Assembly: GCF_015554145.1 (NCBI RefSeq)
Contig: NZ_JADNHZ010000012.1
Coordinates: 1 to 64,000, forward strand
Source: Collinsella aerofaciens
Lineage (GTDB): Bacteria > Actinomycetota > Coriobacteriia > Coriobacteriales > Coriobacteriaceae
DNA length: 64,000 nucleotides
Reading direction: 5' to 3'
Made by a program: the position numbers and the translations under genes. Position 1 is the first letter of the stretch, and each line of letters opens with the position of its first letter. Of this stretch, positions 10,278-19,853 are shown piece by piece. The notes beneath the pieces are model-generated. The model ran no database searches. It was not told where the DNA came from and worked only from the letters and a program-made list of their open reading frames with translations.

Positions 10278-11876
10278 TTAGTTCTCCTCTGATCCAGAAA
10301 CATCCGAATGGTGCTTGGCCATGAACTGCTGCTTGAAGTCGCCGATGACGCGCAAGAGCTCAGCCTTGGTGTCATCATCGATCTTCTTGGCGCGAACCTT
10401 GTCGAGCAGCGAACCAAAGCCATTGTCCATGTACTCGATGAGCTCGGCACGGAAGGGCAGCACGTCGGCGATCTCCAGGTCATCCAGGAAGCCCTCGTTG
10501 CCAGCGAACAGCGTAACGATCTGCTCGCCAACCTCAAACGGCTTGTAACGCGGCTGCTTCAGGAGCTCGGTCATGCGAGCGCCGTGGGTAAGCTGCTTTT
10601 GCGTGGCCTCGTCGAGGTCGGAGCCGAACTGCGTGAAGCCGGCGAGCTCCTGGTACGAAGCAAGGTCCAGACGGAGGTTGCCGGCGACCTGCTTCATGGC
10701 CTTGGTCTGTGCGTCGCCACCGACGCGGGACACGGAAATGCCCACGTCGACTGCCGGGCGCTGGCCCTGGAAGAAGAGCTCGGACTGCAGGTAGATCTGA
10801 CCATCGGTAATGGAAATGACGTTGGTCGGAATGTAGGCCGAGACGTCGCCGTCCTGGGTCTCGATGATCGGAAGAGCCGTCATGGAGCCATAACCGTTCT
10901 TCTTGGACATCTTGACGGCACGCTCGAGCAGACGAGAGTGCAGGTAGAAGATGTCGCCAGGATAGGCCTCGCGTCCGGGCGGACGATGCAGCGTCAGCGA
11001 CATCTGACGGTAAGCCACAGCCTGCTTGGACAGGTCGTCGTAGATGACGAGCACGTGGCCGCCGGGGTTGGTCTCGCTGGCAGGCTTGCCGTCCTCGCCG
11101 TTGTACATGAAGAACTCGCCGATAGCGGCACCGGCCATAGGCGCGATGTACTGCATAGGGGCGGAATCGGCAGCGGTGGCCGAAACGATGATGGTGTAGT
11201 CGAGCGCACCGTGCTGAGCGAGGGTCTCGCGGATGTTGGCAACCGTGGAGGCCTTCTGGCCGATGGCGACATAGATGCAGACCATGCCCTTGCCGCGCTG
11301 GTTGAGGATAGCGTCGATGGCGATGGCGGTCTTGCCGGTCTTACGGTCGCCGATGATGAGCTCGCGCTGACCGCGGCCAATAGGCACCATGGAGTCGATA
11401 GCGAGCAGACCGGTCTGAACCGGCTCGCACACCGGGGTACGATCGATGACGCCGGGAGCCTTGAACTCGATGGGGCGACGGTGCGTGGCGACGATGTCGC
11501 CCAGGCCGTCGATGGGCTGGCCGAGCGGATTGACGACGCGGCCGAGCATGGCACGACTCACGGGGATATCCATAATGCGGCCAGTAGTGCGGCACTCGTC
11601 GCCTTCCTTGATGGAGTCGACGGCACCGAACAGAACGGCGCCGACCTCGTCACGGTCAAGGTTCTGGGCAAGGCCGAAGACGGTCTCACCGGTATCGGAG
11701 CTCTTGAACTCCAGAAGCTCGCCTGCCATGGCGCTCTTGAGGCCGGAGACGCGCGCGATGCCGTCGCCTACCTCGTCGACCGTTGAAACCTCATGCGTAT
11801 CGACCGTCGCGGAGAGGCTCGTGAGCTGCTCCTGCAGTTTCTTGGCGATATCCTGGGCATTGAGGGTTTCGGACAT
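10278..11876 (-). CDS. atpA: F1Fo ATP synthase subunit alpha
   Basis: Non-catalytic nucleotide-binding alpha subunit of F1, 532 residues. Walker [12 protein letters not shown] and Walker [12 protein letters not shown] are present, with the signature [16 protein letters not shown]. The C-terminus has a short Lys/Ser/Glu extension. The start codon overlaps the atpH stop by one base. Confidence 0.98.
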   Translation of the reverse strand: MSETLNAQDIAKKLQEQLTSLSATVDTHEVSTVDEVGDGIARVSGLKSAMAGELLEFKSSDTGETVFGLAQNLDRDEVGAVLFGAVDSIKEGDECRTTGRIMDIPVSRAMLGRVVNPLGQPIDGLGDIVATHRRPIEFKAPGVIDRTPVCEPVQTGLLAIDSMVPIGRGQRELIIGDRKTGKTAIAIDAILNQRGKGMVCIYVAIGQKASTVANIRETLAQHGALDYTIIVSATAADSAPMQYIAPMAGAAIGEFFMYNGEDGKPASETNPGGHVLVIYDDLSKQAVAYRQMSLTLHRPPGREAYPGDIFYLHSRLLERAVKMSKKNGYGSMTALPIIETQDGDVSAYIPTNVISITDGQIYLQSELFFQGQRPAVDVGISVSRVGGDAQTKAMKQVAGNLRLDLASYQELAGFTQFGSDLDEATQKQLTHGARMTELLKQPRYKPFEVGEQIVTLFAGNEGFLDDLEIADVLPFRAELIEYMDNGFGSLLDKVRAKKIDDDTKAELLRVIGDFKQQFMAKHHSDVSGSEEN

Positions 11877-12352
11877 TAGGCTTCACCTCCGTACGAATTA
11901 GCAGAGTTTGCGAGGGTCTCCTGCGCGATGCGCAGCTGCGTCTTGACGGAAATGTCACGACGCTCGCCGCGGGCCTCGAGCACCAGGCCGCCCACGATAG
12001 ACGGGTCGACCTGCTCGATAAGGAATACCTTGCGGCCGAAGTCCTGCTCGCATTTCTTAGTGATGGTTTGACGCAGCTCGTCGTCGAGCGGGATCGCCGT
12101 GGTGACGGTCACGCCCACTACATCCTCGTCTTCCTCGGCAACATACTTAAAGGCAGCTGCCACCTTGGGAAGAAGGTCGAGCTGGTCGCGCTTGGACATG
12201 GTGTCGAGCACGGCGATGATCTCGGGGCTGGCAGAAGCCAAGCGCTCGATCATCTCGAGGTCCTCGAACACATGGTTCTCGGCCTTAGCGGCTTCCAGAA
12301 GGGAGCGCGCGTAGGTCTCGAGCACCTTGTCCTGATAGCGGCTAGTCGGCAT
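11876..12352 (-). CDS. atpH: F1Fo ATP synthase subunit delta
   Basis: Peripheral-stalk delta subunit joining F1 to the b subunits, 158 residues, somewhat shorter than the usual 175-180. The N-terminal helical domain starts with YARSLLEAA, and the C-terminal conserved [17 protein letters not shown] is present. It overlaps the end of atpF by 11 bp. Confidence 0.93.
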   Translation of the reverse strand: MPTSRYQDKVLETYARSLLEAAKAENHVFEDLEMIERLASASPEIIAVLDTMSKRDQLDLLPKVAAAFKYVAEEDEDVVGVTVTTAIPLDDELRQTITKKCEQDFGRKVFLIEQVDPSIVGGLVLEARGERRDISVKTQLRIAQETLANSANSYGGEA

Positions 12353-12944
12353 TCAGGCTACCTGCTTCCTGGATGTAGCGCTCGATGAGCTTCTTCTGCT
12401 CGGCATCGTCCTCGAGTGCCTCGCCCACGATCTTGGTGGCGACGGCAACGGACAGGTCGGCGATGGAGCTCGCGGCACCGGCGTAAATGGACTTGCGCTC
12501 GTCCTCGACGGTCGTATGGGCCTTGGCGATGATCTCCTCGGCCTCCTTGTGAGCAGCCTCGATGATACGGGCGCGCTCGGACTCGGCGTCCTTACGGGCC
12601 TCGAGAACGATGTCGGCAGCCTGACGACGGGCGTCGGTGACGATCGAGTCGGACTCAGCGCGCTTGGCGATAGCCTCCTGCTTGGTCTTCTCGGCCTCGT
12701 CGAGGCTCTCCTCGATCTTCTTGCCGCGCTCCTCCATGGTTTTCATGATGCCCGGCAGGGCGACCTTGGCCAGCACGATCCAGATAATCAGGAAGGCGAT
12801 AAGCGCCGGGATGAACTCCGCCATCTTAGGGATGAGGATGTCCGCACCGGCAGCGCCGTCCTCAGCGAACGCGGAAACCGGCATGAGCAGCGCGGCCGCG
12901 GACGCGGAGAGTGCGATCGCGCTCTTCTGGGATGAAAGATTCAT
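12342..12944 (-). CDS. atpF: F1Fo ATP synthase subunit b with signal-peptide-like N-terminus
   Basis: Peripheral-stalk b subunit, 200 residues. After a first hydrophobic stretch (about 9-27) ending in SAFAED, which looks like a cleavable signal peptide, comes the canonical membrane helix near 45-66 (FIPALIAFLIIWIVLA). A long charged coiled coil follows to the C-terminus. The extra N-terminal segment is absent from E. coli AtpF; whether it is cleaved is not known from sequence. It lies between atpE and atpH. Confidence 0.94.
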   Translation of the reverse strand: MNLSSQKSAIALSASAAALLMPVSAFAEDGAAGADILIPKMAEFIPALIAFLIIWIVLAKVALPGIMKTMEERGKKIEESLDEAEKTKQEAIAKRAESDSIVTDARRQAADIVLEARKDAESERARIIEAAHKEAEEIIAKAHTTVEDERKSIYAGAASSIADLSVAVATKIVGEALEDDAEQKKLIERYIQEAGSLNAD

Positions 12945-12959
12945 ACTTGACGCTCCGTG

Positions 12960-13154
12960 CTATTTAACGATCAGCGCGACAACGAAGCCGATCAGAGCCA
13001 GAGCCTCGCCGAAGGCGGAGCCCATGATGAAGACGGTGAACACGCGGCCCTGGACCTCAGGCTGACGGGCCATAGCACCCGTAGCACCCAGAGCAGACAG
13101 GCCGATAGCAAGACCAGCGCCGATAACACCGAGACCGTAACCGATAACTCCCAC
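12960..13154 (-). CDS. atpE: F1Fo ATP synthase subunit c
   Basis: Proteolipid c subunit, 64 residues, two transmembrane helices joined by the polar loop ARQPEVQ. The ion-binding carboxylate is Glu in FGEALALIG. The residue after it is Ala, and the Gln/Ser ligands typical of Na+-binding rings are not seen, so proton coupling is more likely (inference). The start is GTG at 13154 with an excellent AAAGGAGG site. Confidence 0.95.
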   Translation of the reverse strand: MGVIGYGLGVIGAGLAIGLSALGATGAMARQPEVQGRVFTVFIMGSAFGEALALIGFVVALIVK

Positions 13155-13278
13155 GATTCCTCCTTTGTCGTGCGTGTCTTATTTCACGCAGGATAACCTT
13201 TTTATAACTGCCGGGCTCCATGGGTACGGGCACCGGCGGTTTAACGAATTGCCTTACCTTTAAGGCGCGAACGGAAGG

Positions 13279-14082
13279 CTACTCCTCCTCCGCGACCTCC
13301 TCTGCCTCGGAGACATACACGGCGGTAAGGACCGTGAAGACGTAAGCCTGGATGGCGCCGACCACAAGCTCGATCGCATAGATCAGGATGAGGATGGCAA
13401 GCCAGGCCAGCGAAGGCAGGGCGCCGACGGCGTGGGCCGCGGAAACCTGCTGAAGCAGTGGCTGCATGAACATGCTCGCCATGATGGCGAACGAGCCCAT
13501 GACCACGTGTCCTGCGAACATGTTGCAGAACAGACGGACGGCGAGCGTGATGAGGCGCAGGAAGGTCGAGAAAAGCTCGACGACCCACACAAGCACGTTC
13601 ATCGGGAAGCTCACGCCCTGCGGGGCGAGGCTCTTGATGTAGCCGATCACGCCGTGAGCCTTGCATCCGTAGTAGATGAAGTACACGAAGGCGAAGATGG
13701 CGAGCGCGGCGGTGGAGCCGATTGCACCGGTGCCGGGCTTCATTCCCGGAATCAGGCCGATCATGTTATTGATCAGGATGAACAGGAAAAGCGAGCACAG
13801 GAACGGGAAGTGCTTCTTCCAGTTCTCACCCACGACGCCCTTGCCGATATCGTTCTCGACGTACTCGATGATGTACTCGAAACCGTTGACGAAGAAGCCC
13901 TTGGGGACCAGGGTCTGCTTCTTCTTGAACACGGCCAGGACGATCAGGAGCACGATCGTGGAGACGATCAGCCAAAACGAGTACTGCGTGATGCCGCAGC
14001 TCAGATCGCCCACGACAGGGGTGGAGCTGAACTCGCTGACCAGATGATTAATCTCATCAGGCAGCTTTTCAAAAATTTCCAC
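13279..14082 (-). CDS. atpB: F1Fo ATP synthase subunit a
   Basis: Membrane a subunit forming the ion half-channels, 267 residues with about five to six hydrophobic helices. The essential arginine is in the helix LRLITLAVRLFCNMFAGH. The C-terminal helix is YAIELVVGAIQAYVFTVL. The acidic tail EAEEVAEEE is typical. It starts 3 bp after the atpI-like gene; 124 bp without a visible gene separate it from atpE. Confidence 0.96.
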   Translation of the reverse strand: MEIFEKLPDEINHLVSEFSSTPVVGDLSCGITQYSFWLIVSTIVLLIVLAVFKKKQTLVPKGFFVNGFEYIIEYVENDIGKGVVGENWKKHFPFLCSLFLFILINNMIGLIPGMKPGTGAIGSTAALAIFAFVYFIYYGCKAHGVIGYIKSLAPQGVSFPMNVLVWVVELFSTFLRLITLAVRLFCNMFAGHVVMGSFAIMASMFMQPLLQQVSAAHAVGALPSLAWLAILILIYAIELVVGAIQAYVFTVLTAVYVSEAEEVAEEE

Positions 14083-14085
14083 GAC

Positions 14086-14409
14086 TTACCTTTCGACCTC
14101 ATGAGGATCTCGCAGCGCCTTGACGACACGCACCGTGCAGGCAGCCATAAAGGCCACGAAGCCGATCGCCTCGCCCAGGAGGAACATGCGAAATGCCTCT
14201 CCGAACAACACAAACACAACCAAGGTAAAGACGAGTAGGGCGATTGCCGAGACCGCCAGACTCACCATGCCCTTGAGCATGTCCGCATTCTGCTTATCGT
14301 CAAGAACCGGCTTGAGCGTAAAAACAAAGGGAAGAAAGGCGACCGCGCCCGCGATGACGCCTGCAACGATAGCGAGCAGATCGGCTATCTGAAACACTGG
14401 CGTCCTCAC
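14086..14409 (-). CDS. ATP synthase subunit I-like membrane protein
   Basis: Small protein of 107 residues with about four hydrophobic helices, first gene of the atp operon and 3 bp ahead of atpB. Position, size and topology match AtpI-type proteins, which help assemble the c-ring, but sequence motifs in that family are weak, so the assignment rests mainly on context. A good promoter lies 50-80 bp upstream. Confidence 0.7.
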   Translation of the reverse strand: MRTPVFQIADLLAIVAGVIAGAVAFLPFVFTLKPVLDDKQNADMLKGMVSLAVSAIALLVFTLVVFVLFGEAFRMFLLGEAIGFVAFMAACTVRVVKALRDPHEVER

Positions 14410-14459
14410 TTTCCCTCTTTAACGCTTCCCAGAACAGTTCCCGCCAAACATTGGTGACT

Positions 14460-14487
14460 ATTGTACGAGCCAATCGCTAAAGTACAA
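14460..14487 (-). promoter_or_regulatory. promoter of the ATP synthase operon
   Basis: On the minus strand TTGTAC (14487-14482), a 16-bp spacer and TACAAT (14465-14460) form a near-consensus housekeeping promoter. The predicted transcript starts about 45 bp upstream of the atpI-like start codon. Confidence 0.7.
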
Positions 14488-14601
14488 CCGAAAAAGCATC
14501 GGTTAATACGCACCTGTTCGTTTTCTTAAGACCTTCTTTATGCCGCAGGTAGGTAATACGTTTTTCTCGAACCCTGCAGGGCAAAACGTCCGTTAACGGG
14601 A

Positions 14602-14636
14602 GTGCGCGCGGTCGCCTTTTGTTCGTCCGCGCGCAC
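14602..14636. terminator. terminator-like hairpin after upp
   Basis: A perfect 10-bp stem GTGCGCGCGG/CCGCGCGCAC with a 15-nt loop lies 42 bp downstream of upp. There is no good T run on either strand, so Rho-independent termination is uncertain. The rest of 14410-14677 holds the atp promoter and no gene. Confidence 0.45.
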
Positions 14637-14677
14637 CGTTTCTTCGTATTTGCAGCCGCGGCCGTTTAGCCCAGCGA

Positions 14678-15325
14678 CTAGAGCGTGCCGTAGATGCGGT
14701 CGCCGGCGTCGCCCAGGCCGGGAACGATGTAGGCGGCCTCGTTGAGATGGTCATCGATGGCGCACGTATAAATATGTACGTCGGGGTCCTTTTCGGTCAG
14801 TGATTTGAGACCCTCGGGGGCCGCCACGATGCACAGCATGCGGATGTCCTTGACACCGCGCTCGCGCAAGTAGCTGATAGCCATCTCGGCCGAACCGCCC
14901 GTGGCGAGCATGGGGTCGACAACCAGGCAGATGCGTTGGTCGATATCCTTGGGCATCTTGCAGTAGTACTCATGCGGCTCGTGGGTGACCTCGTCGCGCT
15001 CCATGCCGATGTGGCCCACGCGGGCAGAGGGTACCAGGTCGAGGATGCCGTCGACCATGCCAAGGCCTGCACGAAGGATGGGAACGATGGCGAGCTTTTT
15101 GCCGGCAAGCTGCTTAAACGTGGCGGTGGTGATGGGGGTCTCGACCTCGACGTCTTCCATGGGCAGGTCGCGCATGGCCTCGTAGCCGTCAAAAAGCGCG
15201 AGTTCGCGCACGAGCTGGCGGAACTGGTTGGTGCCGGTGTTTTTATCGCGCAGGATCGACAGCTTGTGCTGAACGAGCGGATGATCAACAAGCGTCACAC
15301 GGGACGCATCGTAGGTGACGGTCAT
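14678..15325 (-). CDS. upp: uracil phosphoribosyltransferase
   Basis: Converts uracil and PRPP to UMP in pyrimidine salvage. 215 residues, normal length. The PRPP loop [11 protein letters not shown] and the [10 protein letters not shown] motif are present, as is the C-terminal uracil-binding [10 protein letters not shown]. The ATG at 15325 has AAAGGGG upstream and gives the standard N-terminus [19 protein letters not shown]; the longer frame to 15385 has no support. Confidence 0.96.
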   Translation of the reverse strand: MTVTYDASRVTLVDHPLVQHKLSILRDKNTGTNQFRQLVRELALFDGYEAMRDLPMEDVEVETPITTATFKQLAGKKLAIVPILRAGLGMVDGILDLVPSARVGHIGMERDEVTHEPHEYYCKMPKDIDQRICLVVDPMLATGGSAEMAISYLRERGVKDIRMLCIVAAPEGLKSLTEKDPDVHIYTCAIDDHLNEAAYIVPGLGDAGDRIYGTL

Positions 15326-15448
15326 GGGTTGATTGCCCCTTTCGTTGCGGCCGCAAAACGGCCTTGCTGACAAGGTGTGCAGCAATGTTGCCGCCGCACG
15401 CCATGCATTAGTTTAGCGGTTTGTTGTATCGAGCAGCCCATCGCAGCC

Positions 15449-16990
15449 CTACTGTGAGGTGCTGAGCGAACGCTTGACTGCATCACGCCAGCCCGCAAGG
15501 TTTTGCTCGCGGCGCTCGGCGGACATGTGGGGAAGGAAGGTCCTAACGATCTGGGCATTTTGCTCCAGCTCTTCCAGGTCTTCCCAATAGCCGACGGCAA
15601 GACCCGCCAAGTACGCGGCACCGATTGCCGTGGTCTCCACCGTCTCGCATTGCAGCACGGGGATATCCAGCAGGTCGGCCTGGAATTGCATGATGAACTC
15701 GTTGCGCGAGGCACCGCCATCGACAGACAGGCGCTCGATCGAAAGCCCCACGTCCTGCTCCATGGCGCGCAGCACGTCGTAGCTCTGATATGCCATGGAT
15801 TCGCAGGCGGCGCGCACGATGGTCGCACGGCTCGAGGCGCCGGTCAGACCGCACACGATACCGCGGGCATGCGGATCCCACCAGGGAGCGCCCAAACCCG
15901 CAAAGGCGGGAACGAAGTAGCAGCCCTCGTTGTCGTTAATCGAAGCGGCGAGTTGTGCCGACTCGCTCACGCTCGAGATGATGCCCATGTTGTTGCGAAG
16001 CCAGTTCATCGTTGAGCCGGCGGCAAAAATAGAGCCCTCGAGCGCATAGCTGACTTTGCCGTCCGCAGCGATACCGATGGTGGAGACCAGGCCATTCTTG
16101 GATTCGACGATCTCGTCGCCGGTGTTCATGAGCATAAAGCAACCCGTGCCATAGGTGTTTTTGGTCTGGCCGGGACGGAAACAGCAGTGGCCGAATAGCG
16201 ACGCCTGTTGGTCACCCGCCACGCCCATGATGGGCGGCATGTTGGTCATGATGTCGCTCGCGACGCGGCCGTAGTCGCCCGAGCTCCAGCGAACCTCGGG
16301 CATCATGGAACGTGGAACGTCAAAGAGTGCCAGCAGGTCGTCGTCCCAATCGAGCGTATGGATATTAAAGAGCGCCGTGCGGCTGGCATTGGTGTAGTCG
16401 GTGGCAAAGACCTGGCCGCCGGTGAGGTTGTAGATGAGCCAGGTGTCGATGGTGCCAAACATGAGGTCGCCCGCCGCCGCGCTTTCGCGTGCGCCGTCGA
16501 CGTTGTCGAGAATCCACTGCACCTTGGAGGCCGAGAAATACGGGTCGAGCGTGAGTCCCGTGCGGGAGCGCACCAGCCCTTCTGCGCCCTGCTCGACAAG
16601 CTCGTCGATCAGAGGTGCGGTACGGCGGCACTGCCATACGATAGCGTTATAGATCGGCTGACCGCCCACGCGATCCCAGACCACCGTGGTCTCGCGCTGG
16701 TTGGAGATGCCGATGGCGGCAATGCGGTCGGAGTGGATACCGCTCTTAAACTGGACTTCCATCATGACGGCGATCTGGCTAGCAAGGACCGCCATGGGGT
16801 CTTGCTCCACCCAGCCGGGACGCGGAAAGCTGGTTTTGACGCTGCGACGTGCCTGCGCGACGATGCAGCCGTACTCGTCGACGATGGTCGCAAGTACCGA
16901 GGTGGTGCCGCAGTCGAGCGCCATGATGTAGGAACCGCCAAAGTCAAACGAGGCATCTTCCATGCCCAGGCTGCCCAGATTCAACGACAT
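15449..16990 (-). CDS. glpK: glycerol kinase
   Basis: FGGY-family kinase phosphorylating glycerol to sn-glycerol 3-phosphate, 513 residues. ALDCGTTSVLA (ATP loop), PGWVEQDP, ISNQRETTVVWD, the substrate pocket YGTGCFMLMNTG and AFAGLGAPWWDP are all typical of GlpK rather than other FGGY kinases. About 12 residues precede the usual start, so the true start might be the ATG ten codons in. No glpF or glpD is nearby. It lies 13 bp after the Sua5-like gene and is probably co-transcribed. Confidence 0.94.
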   Translation of the reverse strand: MSLNLGSLGMEDASFDFGGSYIMALDCGTTSVLATIVDEYGCIVAQARRSVKTSFPRPGWVEQDPMAVLASQIAVMMEVQFKSGIHSDRIAAIGISNQRETTVVWDRVGGQPIYNAIVWQCRRTAPLIDELVEQGAEGLVRSRTGLTLDPYFSASKVQWILDNVDGARESAAAGDLMFGTIDTWLIYNLTGGQVFATDYTNASRTALFNIHTLDWDDDLLALFDVPRSMMPEVRWSSGDYGRVASDIMTNMPPIMGVAGDQQASLFGHCCFRPGQTKNTYGTGCFMLMNTGDEIVESKNGLVSTIGIAADGKVSYALEGSIFAAGSTMNWLRNNMGIISSVSESAQLAASINDNEGCYFVPAFAGLGAPWWDPHARGIVCGLTGASSRATIVRAACESMAYQSYDVLRAMEQDVGLSIERLSVDGGASRNEFIMQFQADLLDIPVLQCETVETTAIGAAYLAGLAVGYWEDLEELEQNAQIVRTFLPHMSAERREQNLAGWRDAVKRSLSTSQ

Positions 16991-17003
16991 CGCTTAAACC
17001 TTT

Positions 17004-17747
17004 CTATTGCATCGGGTCGGACAGGACCCGTTCGATCTCTGATGCGGGAAGTGCGCCTTGGCGCAGGATCTGGAGCTCGCCGTGCTGAAACGACACGATG
17101 GTCGAGGCGTCGCGACACGGGGTCTCACCGGCGTCGACGGCAACATCGACCCCCTCCAGGATGCGACCCTCCACCGTGATAAAACTTGCCGGCGCGGGCG
17201 CGCCATGCGTGTTGGCGCTGGTGCAGGCAAGGGGGCTGCCACAGGCGCGAATGAGCGCCTGCACCACGGGCGAGGCCGAAGCGCGAAGTGCCACCGTGTC
17301 GTCGGCAGCGCGCATAAAGGTCGGCACGCAGGGAGCTGCCTTGACCACGATAGTCAGGGCTCCCGGCCAGCATCGTCGCGCGAGTATGCGGGCATCTTCC
17401 GGGATATCCACGCCATAGCGGTCGAGTGCTTCGACGCCATCGACCAGCCAAGCGACGGTTTGCGTGAGTTCACGTTGCTTGAGAGTGAAGATACGGCGAT
17501 AGCCGGTGCCGAGCGCAGGGACTGCGGCGCCATTGACGGCAGCCTGCGGATCGCGCGGCCACGATGGGAATTCGCTTGTATCTTGGGGCACGGCGTCCGA
17601 GAAGGCGTTGACTGCCACGGCGACACCGTAGACGGTCTCGGTCGGGATCAAAGCCAGGCCGCCGCGGCCGAGCACCTCGGCCGTGCGCTCGACGGCAAGC
17701 CGATGCGGCTCGCGCGTTCCCTCGTATACCCGATAGACCGTCTGCAT
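17004..17747 (-). CDS. tsaC: L-threonylcarbamoyladenylate synthase (Sua5/YrdC domain)
   Basis: Sua5/YciO/YrdC-family enzyme, 247 residues, making threonylcarbamoyl-AMP for the t6A modification of ANN-decoding tRNAs. The key motifs IPTETVYGVAVAVN, ALTIVVKA and PLACTSANTHGAP are present, covering the YrdC fold. It has no C-terminal Sua5 domain, so it is of the shorter TsaC type. It lies upstream of glpK with a 13-bp gap. Confidence 0.88.
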   Translation of the reverse strand: MQTVYRVYEGTREPHRLAVERTAEVLGRGGLALIPTETVYGVAVAVNAFSDAVPQDTSEFPSWPRDPQAAVNGAAVPALGTGYRRIFTLKQRELTQTVAWLVDGVEALDRYGVDIPEDARILARRCWPGALTIVVKAAPCVPTFMRAADDTVALRASASPVVQALIRACGSPLACTSANTHGAPAPASFITVEGRILEGVDVAVDAGETPCRDASTIVSFQHGELQILRQGALPASEIERVLSDPMQ

Positions 17748-17881
17748 GTGTATGCCAGCCCCTTACGCTCTGGTGCAAGTTTGTTTACTGTGGGGCATTC
17801 TCGCACGAAACGTTCAACCTATTTGCCCAGAGCGCATGTTGGTTTGGTGAGCGGCTCTAGTAGTCGGTGAAAGTGAGGGGG

Positions 17882-18328
17882 TTATTGGACTGCGACGAAC
17901 TTCTTTGGCCTGCCGGCGTGGCGTTCTTGGGCGGCGTAGCGCTCGATGCTGCCTATCGTTATCATCCGACGGCCGTCGACGAGTTCAACATCGAGCTTTC
18001 CGGCTTTGACCAGCGCGGTAATCCGCGGAGCGGAGACTTTGAGGTCCAGCGCTGCGTCTTTAAATGTTCGGCACGCCGCTTCCCGAGCGTCCTCGTGGTC
18101 GATTTCGACTGAAAGGGCCACGACCTCGGCCGAGCGTTCGTACCCTGCCGGAGTCAAACCGTTGTTGAGGTCGTCGGCCAAAAACGCCATCAGCGCCTCG
18201 GTGGCATGGGCAATCGCTTCTTCGCGCGTATCGCCATCGGCAAAGGCGCCGGGAATCTGCGGGAAGCTAGCGCAGTAACCATCGTCTTCTTTTATGAGAA
18301 CGCAGTCATAGGTAAATCGCTGCCTCAT
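17882..18328 (-). CDS. hicB: HicB-family antitoxin
   Basis: Antitoxin of a type II HicAB system, 148 residues. The N-terminal partially degraded RNase H-like HicB fold shows YDCVLIKEDDGYCASFPQIPG-like text (FPQIPGAFADGDTREEA is the clearest part). The C-terminal half ends SIERYAAQERHAGRPKK and probably binds DNA. ATG at 18328 has GGAGG at perfect spacing. The gene starts 11 bp after hicA, the usual toxin-first HicAB order. It should neutralise HicA and repress the operon through the upstream palindrome. Confidence 0.88.
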   Translation of the reverse strand: MRQRFTYDCVLIKEDDGYCASFPQIPGAFADGDTREEAIAHATEALMAFLADDLNNGLTPAGYERSAEVVALSVEIDHEDAREAACRTFKDAALDLKVSAPRITALVKAGKLDVELVDGRRMITIGSIERYAAQERHAGRPKKFVAVQ

Positions 18329-18339
18329 TTTGCCTCCAA

Positions 18340-18525
18340 CTACCATCCAGCTTGGCGACGAATACTTGCCCACGTGCCCTTCTTTGGTCGATCACCACCA
18401 GAGCCGTTCACGGTGACAACGCGGTCACCAGAAACATACTTAGCATGACTACCGACTTGCGCGACCTTCACGAATCCATCGTGCTTGAGTAGGGCAATGA
18501 TTTCCCGAAAGGTAGGAGGTTGCAT
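18340..18525 (-). CDS. hicA: HicA-family mRNA interferase toxin
   Basis: Small double-stranded-RNA-binding-fold toxin, 61 residues, predicted to cleave mRNA when unbound. The catalytic histidine is in VGSHAKYV (His27), matching the family GSHxxY pattern, and the C-terminal GTWASIRRQAGW resembles the usual xxLxxILRQAG. The initiating ATG is the first start codon downstream of a promoter whose -10 lies inside a palindrome. Confidence 0.9.
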   Translation of the reverse strand: MQPPTFREIIALLKHDGFVKVAQVGSHAKYVSGDRVVTVNGSGGDRPKKGTWASIRRQAGW

Positions 18526-18549
18526 GGGCCGACCTCTTTCAGCCGTCCT

Positions 18550-18579
18550 AATTATAAACTACTTTATAATTTTTGCTAA
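18550..18579 (-). promoter_or_regulatory. hicAB promoter with overlapping operator
   Basis: Perfect 9-bp arms AATTATAAA and TTTATAATT (18550-18571) around CTAC. On the minus strand TATAAT (18556-18551) is the -10, with TTAGCA 17 bp upstream (18579-18574) as a weak -35. The palindrome overlaps the -10, as expected for antitoxin autorepression. Confidence 0.65.
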
Positions 18580-18593
18580 CCAGTTAATAAATA

Positions 18594-19853
18594 TTACTGG
18601 CGCTGTTTGGGCTCGGTGACGATGGCTCGGACGATGCGGGGGCGATCGGTGAGGTCGTGGACGATGCGCACGTCCGACAGACCCGCTTGGCGGCAGAGCT
18701 CGGCCGCAGCGTCGAGCGCGCCCTCGTAGAGCTCGCAGGCAAAGAGGCCGCCGGCGCGCAACATGTAGGGCGCCGCGTTGAGCAGGCGGCGGAAGATATC
18801 GAGGCCGTCGGCGCCACCCTCGAGCGCCAGATCGGGCTCAAAGTCCTTGACCTCGTGCGGCAGCGAGCGCATGACATCGGTGGGGATGTAGGGCGGGTTG
18901 GAGACGAGTACGTCAAAGGTGCCCCACTCTTCGCGGGGAATGGAGCTCACCAGGTTTGTGAGGCTGAAGGCAACCTCGTCGGACGTGAGGCCAAGCGCAT
19001 CACGGTTCTTGGTAGCAAGGTCGATGGCGCGCGGCTCGATATCGGTAGCAGTGCAGGTAACGTGGCCGCGGCGCTCCCAGGCAAGGGAGAGCGAAATGCA
19101 GCCCGTGCCGCAGCCGACCTCGAGAACGCGGGCAGTGCGGGGCTCAGCTGGGGCAGATACGTTGGCCTCGGCGGCATCTTGCGCGGGAGTCGCCTGTTGG
19201 TCGTTGTCCTCAATGGCGATGCCGTATTCGTCGAGCTCGGGCTCGGGGGTTTCCATGGCCTCTGCTTCTGCCGCCTGCGCGGCGGCTTCCTCGGCCTCGC
19301 GATCGGCCAGTTCCTCGGCATAAGCGCGACTGCCCAGCACATCGCCGCCTAGCGCCGCCTCGTCGGCAGCTGTGAGGTTGGCGGCACGGCGCTCGGCCGT
19401 CGCTCGCTCGTCGGCCAATGCGGCCTCGGCCTTGCGTGCCTCCTCGACCTCATCGTTCCAAGGCAGCTCAACACGCTGACGGGCAGCGGCCTCGGGGCTC
19501 AGTACCTCGGCATCCAGATAATTGAGGACTTCCTCGACGAGCATCTCGGTCTCGGGGCGCGGAATGAGCACACCGGGGGCGCACGCGACGTCGATCATGC
19601 GAAACTGCGTGCTGCCCGTGATGTATTGCAGCGGCTCGCCCTTAGCGCGGCGGACAACGGCCGCATGCATGGTCTCGAGCTGGGCCGCGTTAAGCGTCTC
19701 GTCCATACGCATATATAGGTCAATGCGCGCCAGGCCCGTGGCGGCGCACAGCAGCCACTCGGCAGAAAGACGGGGATGCTCCTCGCCGCGCTCGGCCAGG
19801 TACTCCTTGGTCCACTCGAGACAACGCTTGATGGTCCAGATCTCGTTTGCCAT
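18594..19853 (-). CDS. prmC: PrmC/HemK release-factor glutamine methyltransferase with large insert
   Basis: SAM-dependent methyltransferase that modifies the GGQ glutamine of peptide release factors. At 419 residues it is about 130-140 longer than the family norm. The helical N-terminal domain ends in IPRPETEMLVEEVL (98-111). An Ala/Glu-rich insert follows (about 115-240), and then the Rossmann domain begins with VLEVGCGTGCISLSLA. The catalytic SNPPYIP is present. The insert falls between the N-terminal domain and the SAM-binding motif, so the core looks intact. ATG at 19853 has GGGAGGG upstream. It is on the same strand as prfA, with about 590 bp between them. Confidence 0.92.
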   Translation of the reverse strand: MANEIWTIKRCLEWTKEYLAERGEEHPRLSAEWLLCAATGLARIDLYMRMDETLNAAQLETMHAAVVRRAKGEPLQYITGSTQFRMIDVACAPGVLIPRPETEMLVEEVLNYLDAEVLSPEAAARQRVELPWNDEVEEARKAEAALADERATAERRAANLTAADEAALGGDVLGSRAYAEELADREAEEAAAQAAEAEAMETPEPELDEYGIAIEDNDQQATPAQDAAEANVSAPAEPRTARVLEVGCGTGCISLSLAWERRGHVTCTATDIEPRAIDLATKNRDALGLTSDEVAFSLTNLVSSIPREEWGTFDVLVSNPPYIPTDVMRSLPHEVKDFEPDLALEGGADGLDIFRRLLNAAPYMLRAGGLFACELYEGALDAAAELCRQAGLSDVRIVHDLTDRPRIVRAIVTEPKQRQ

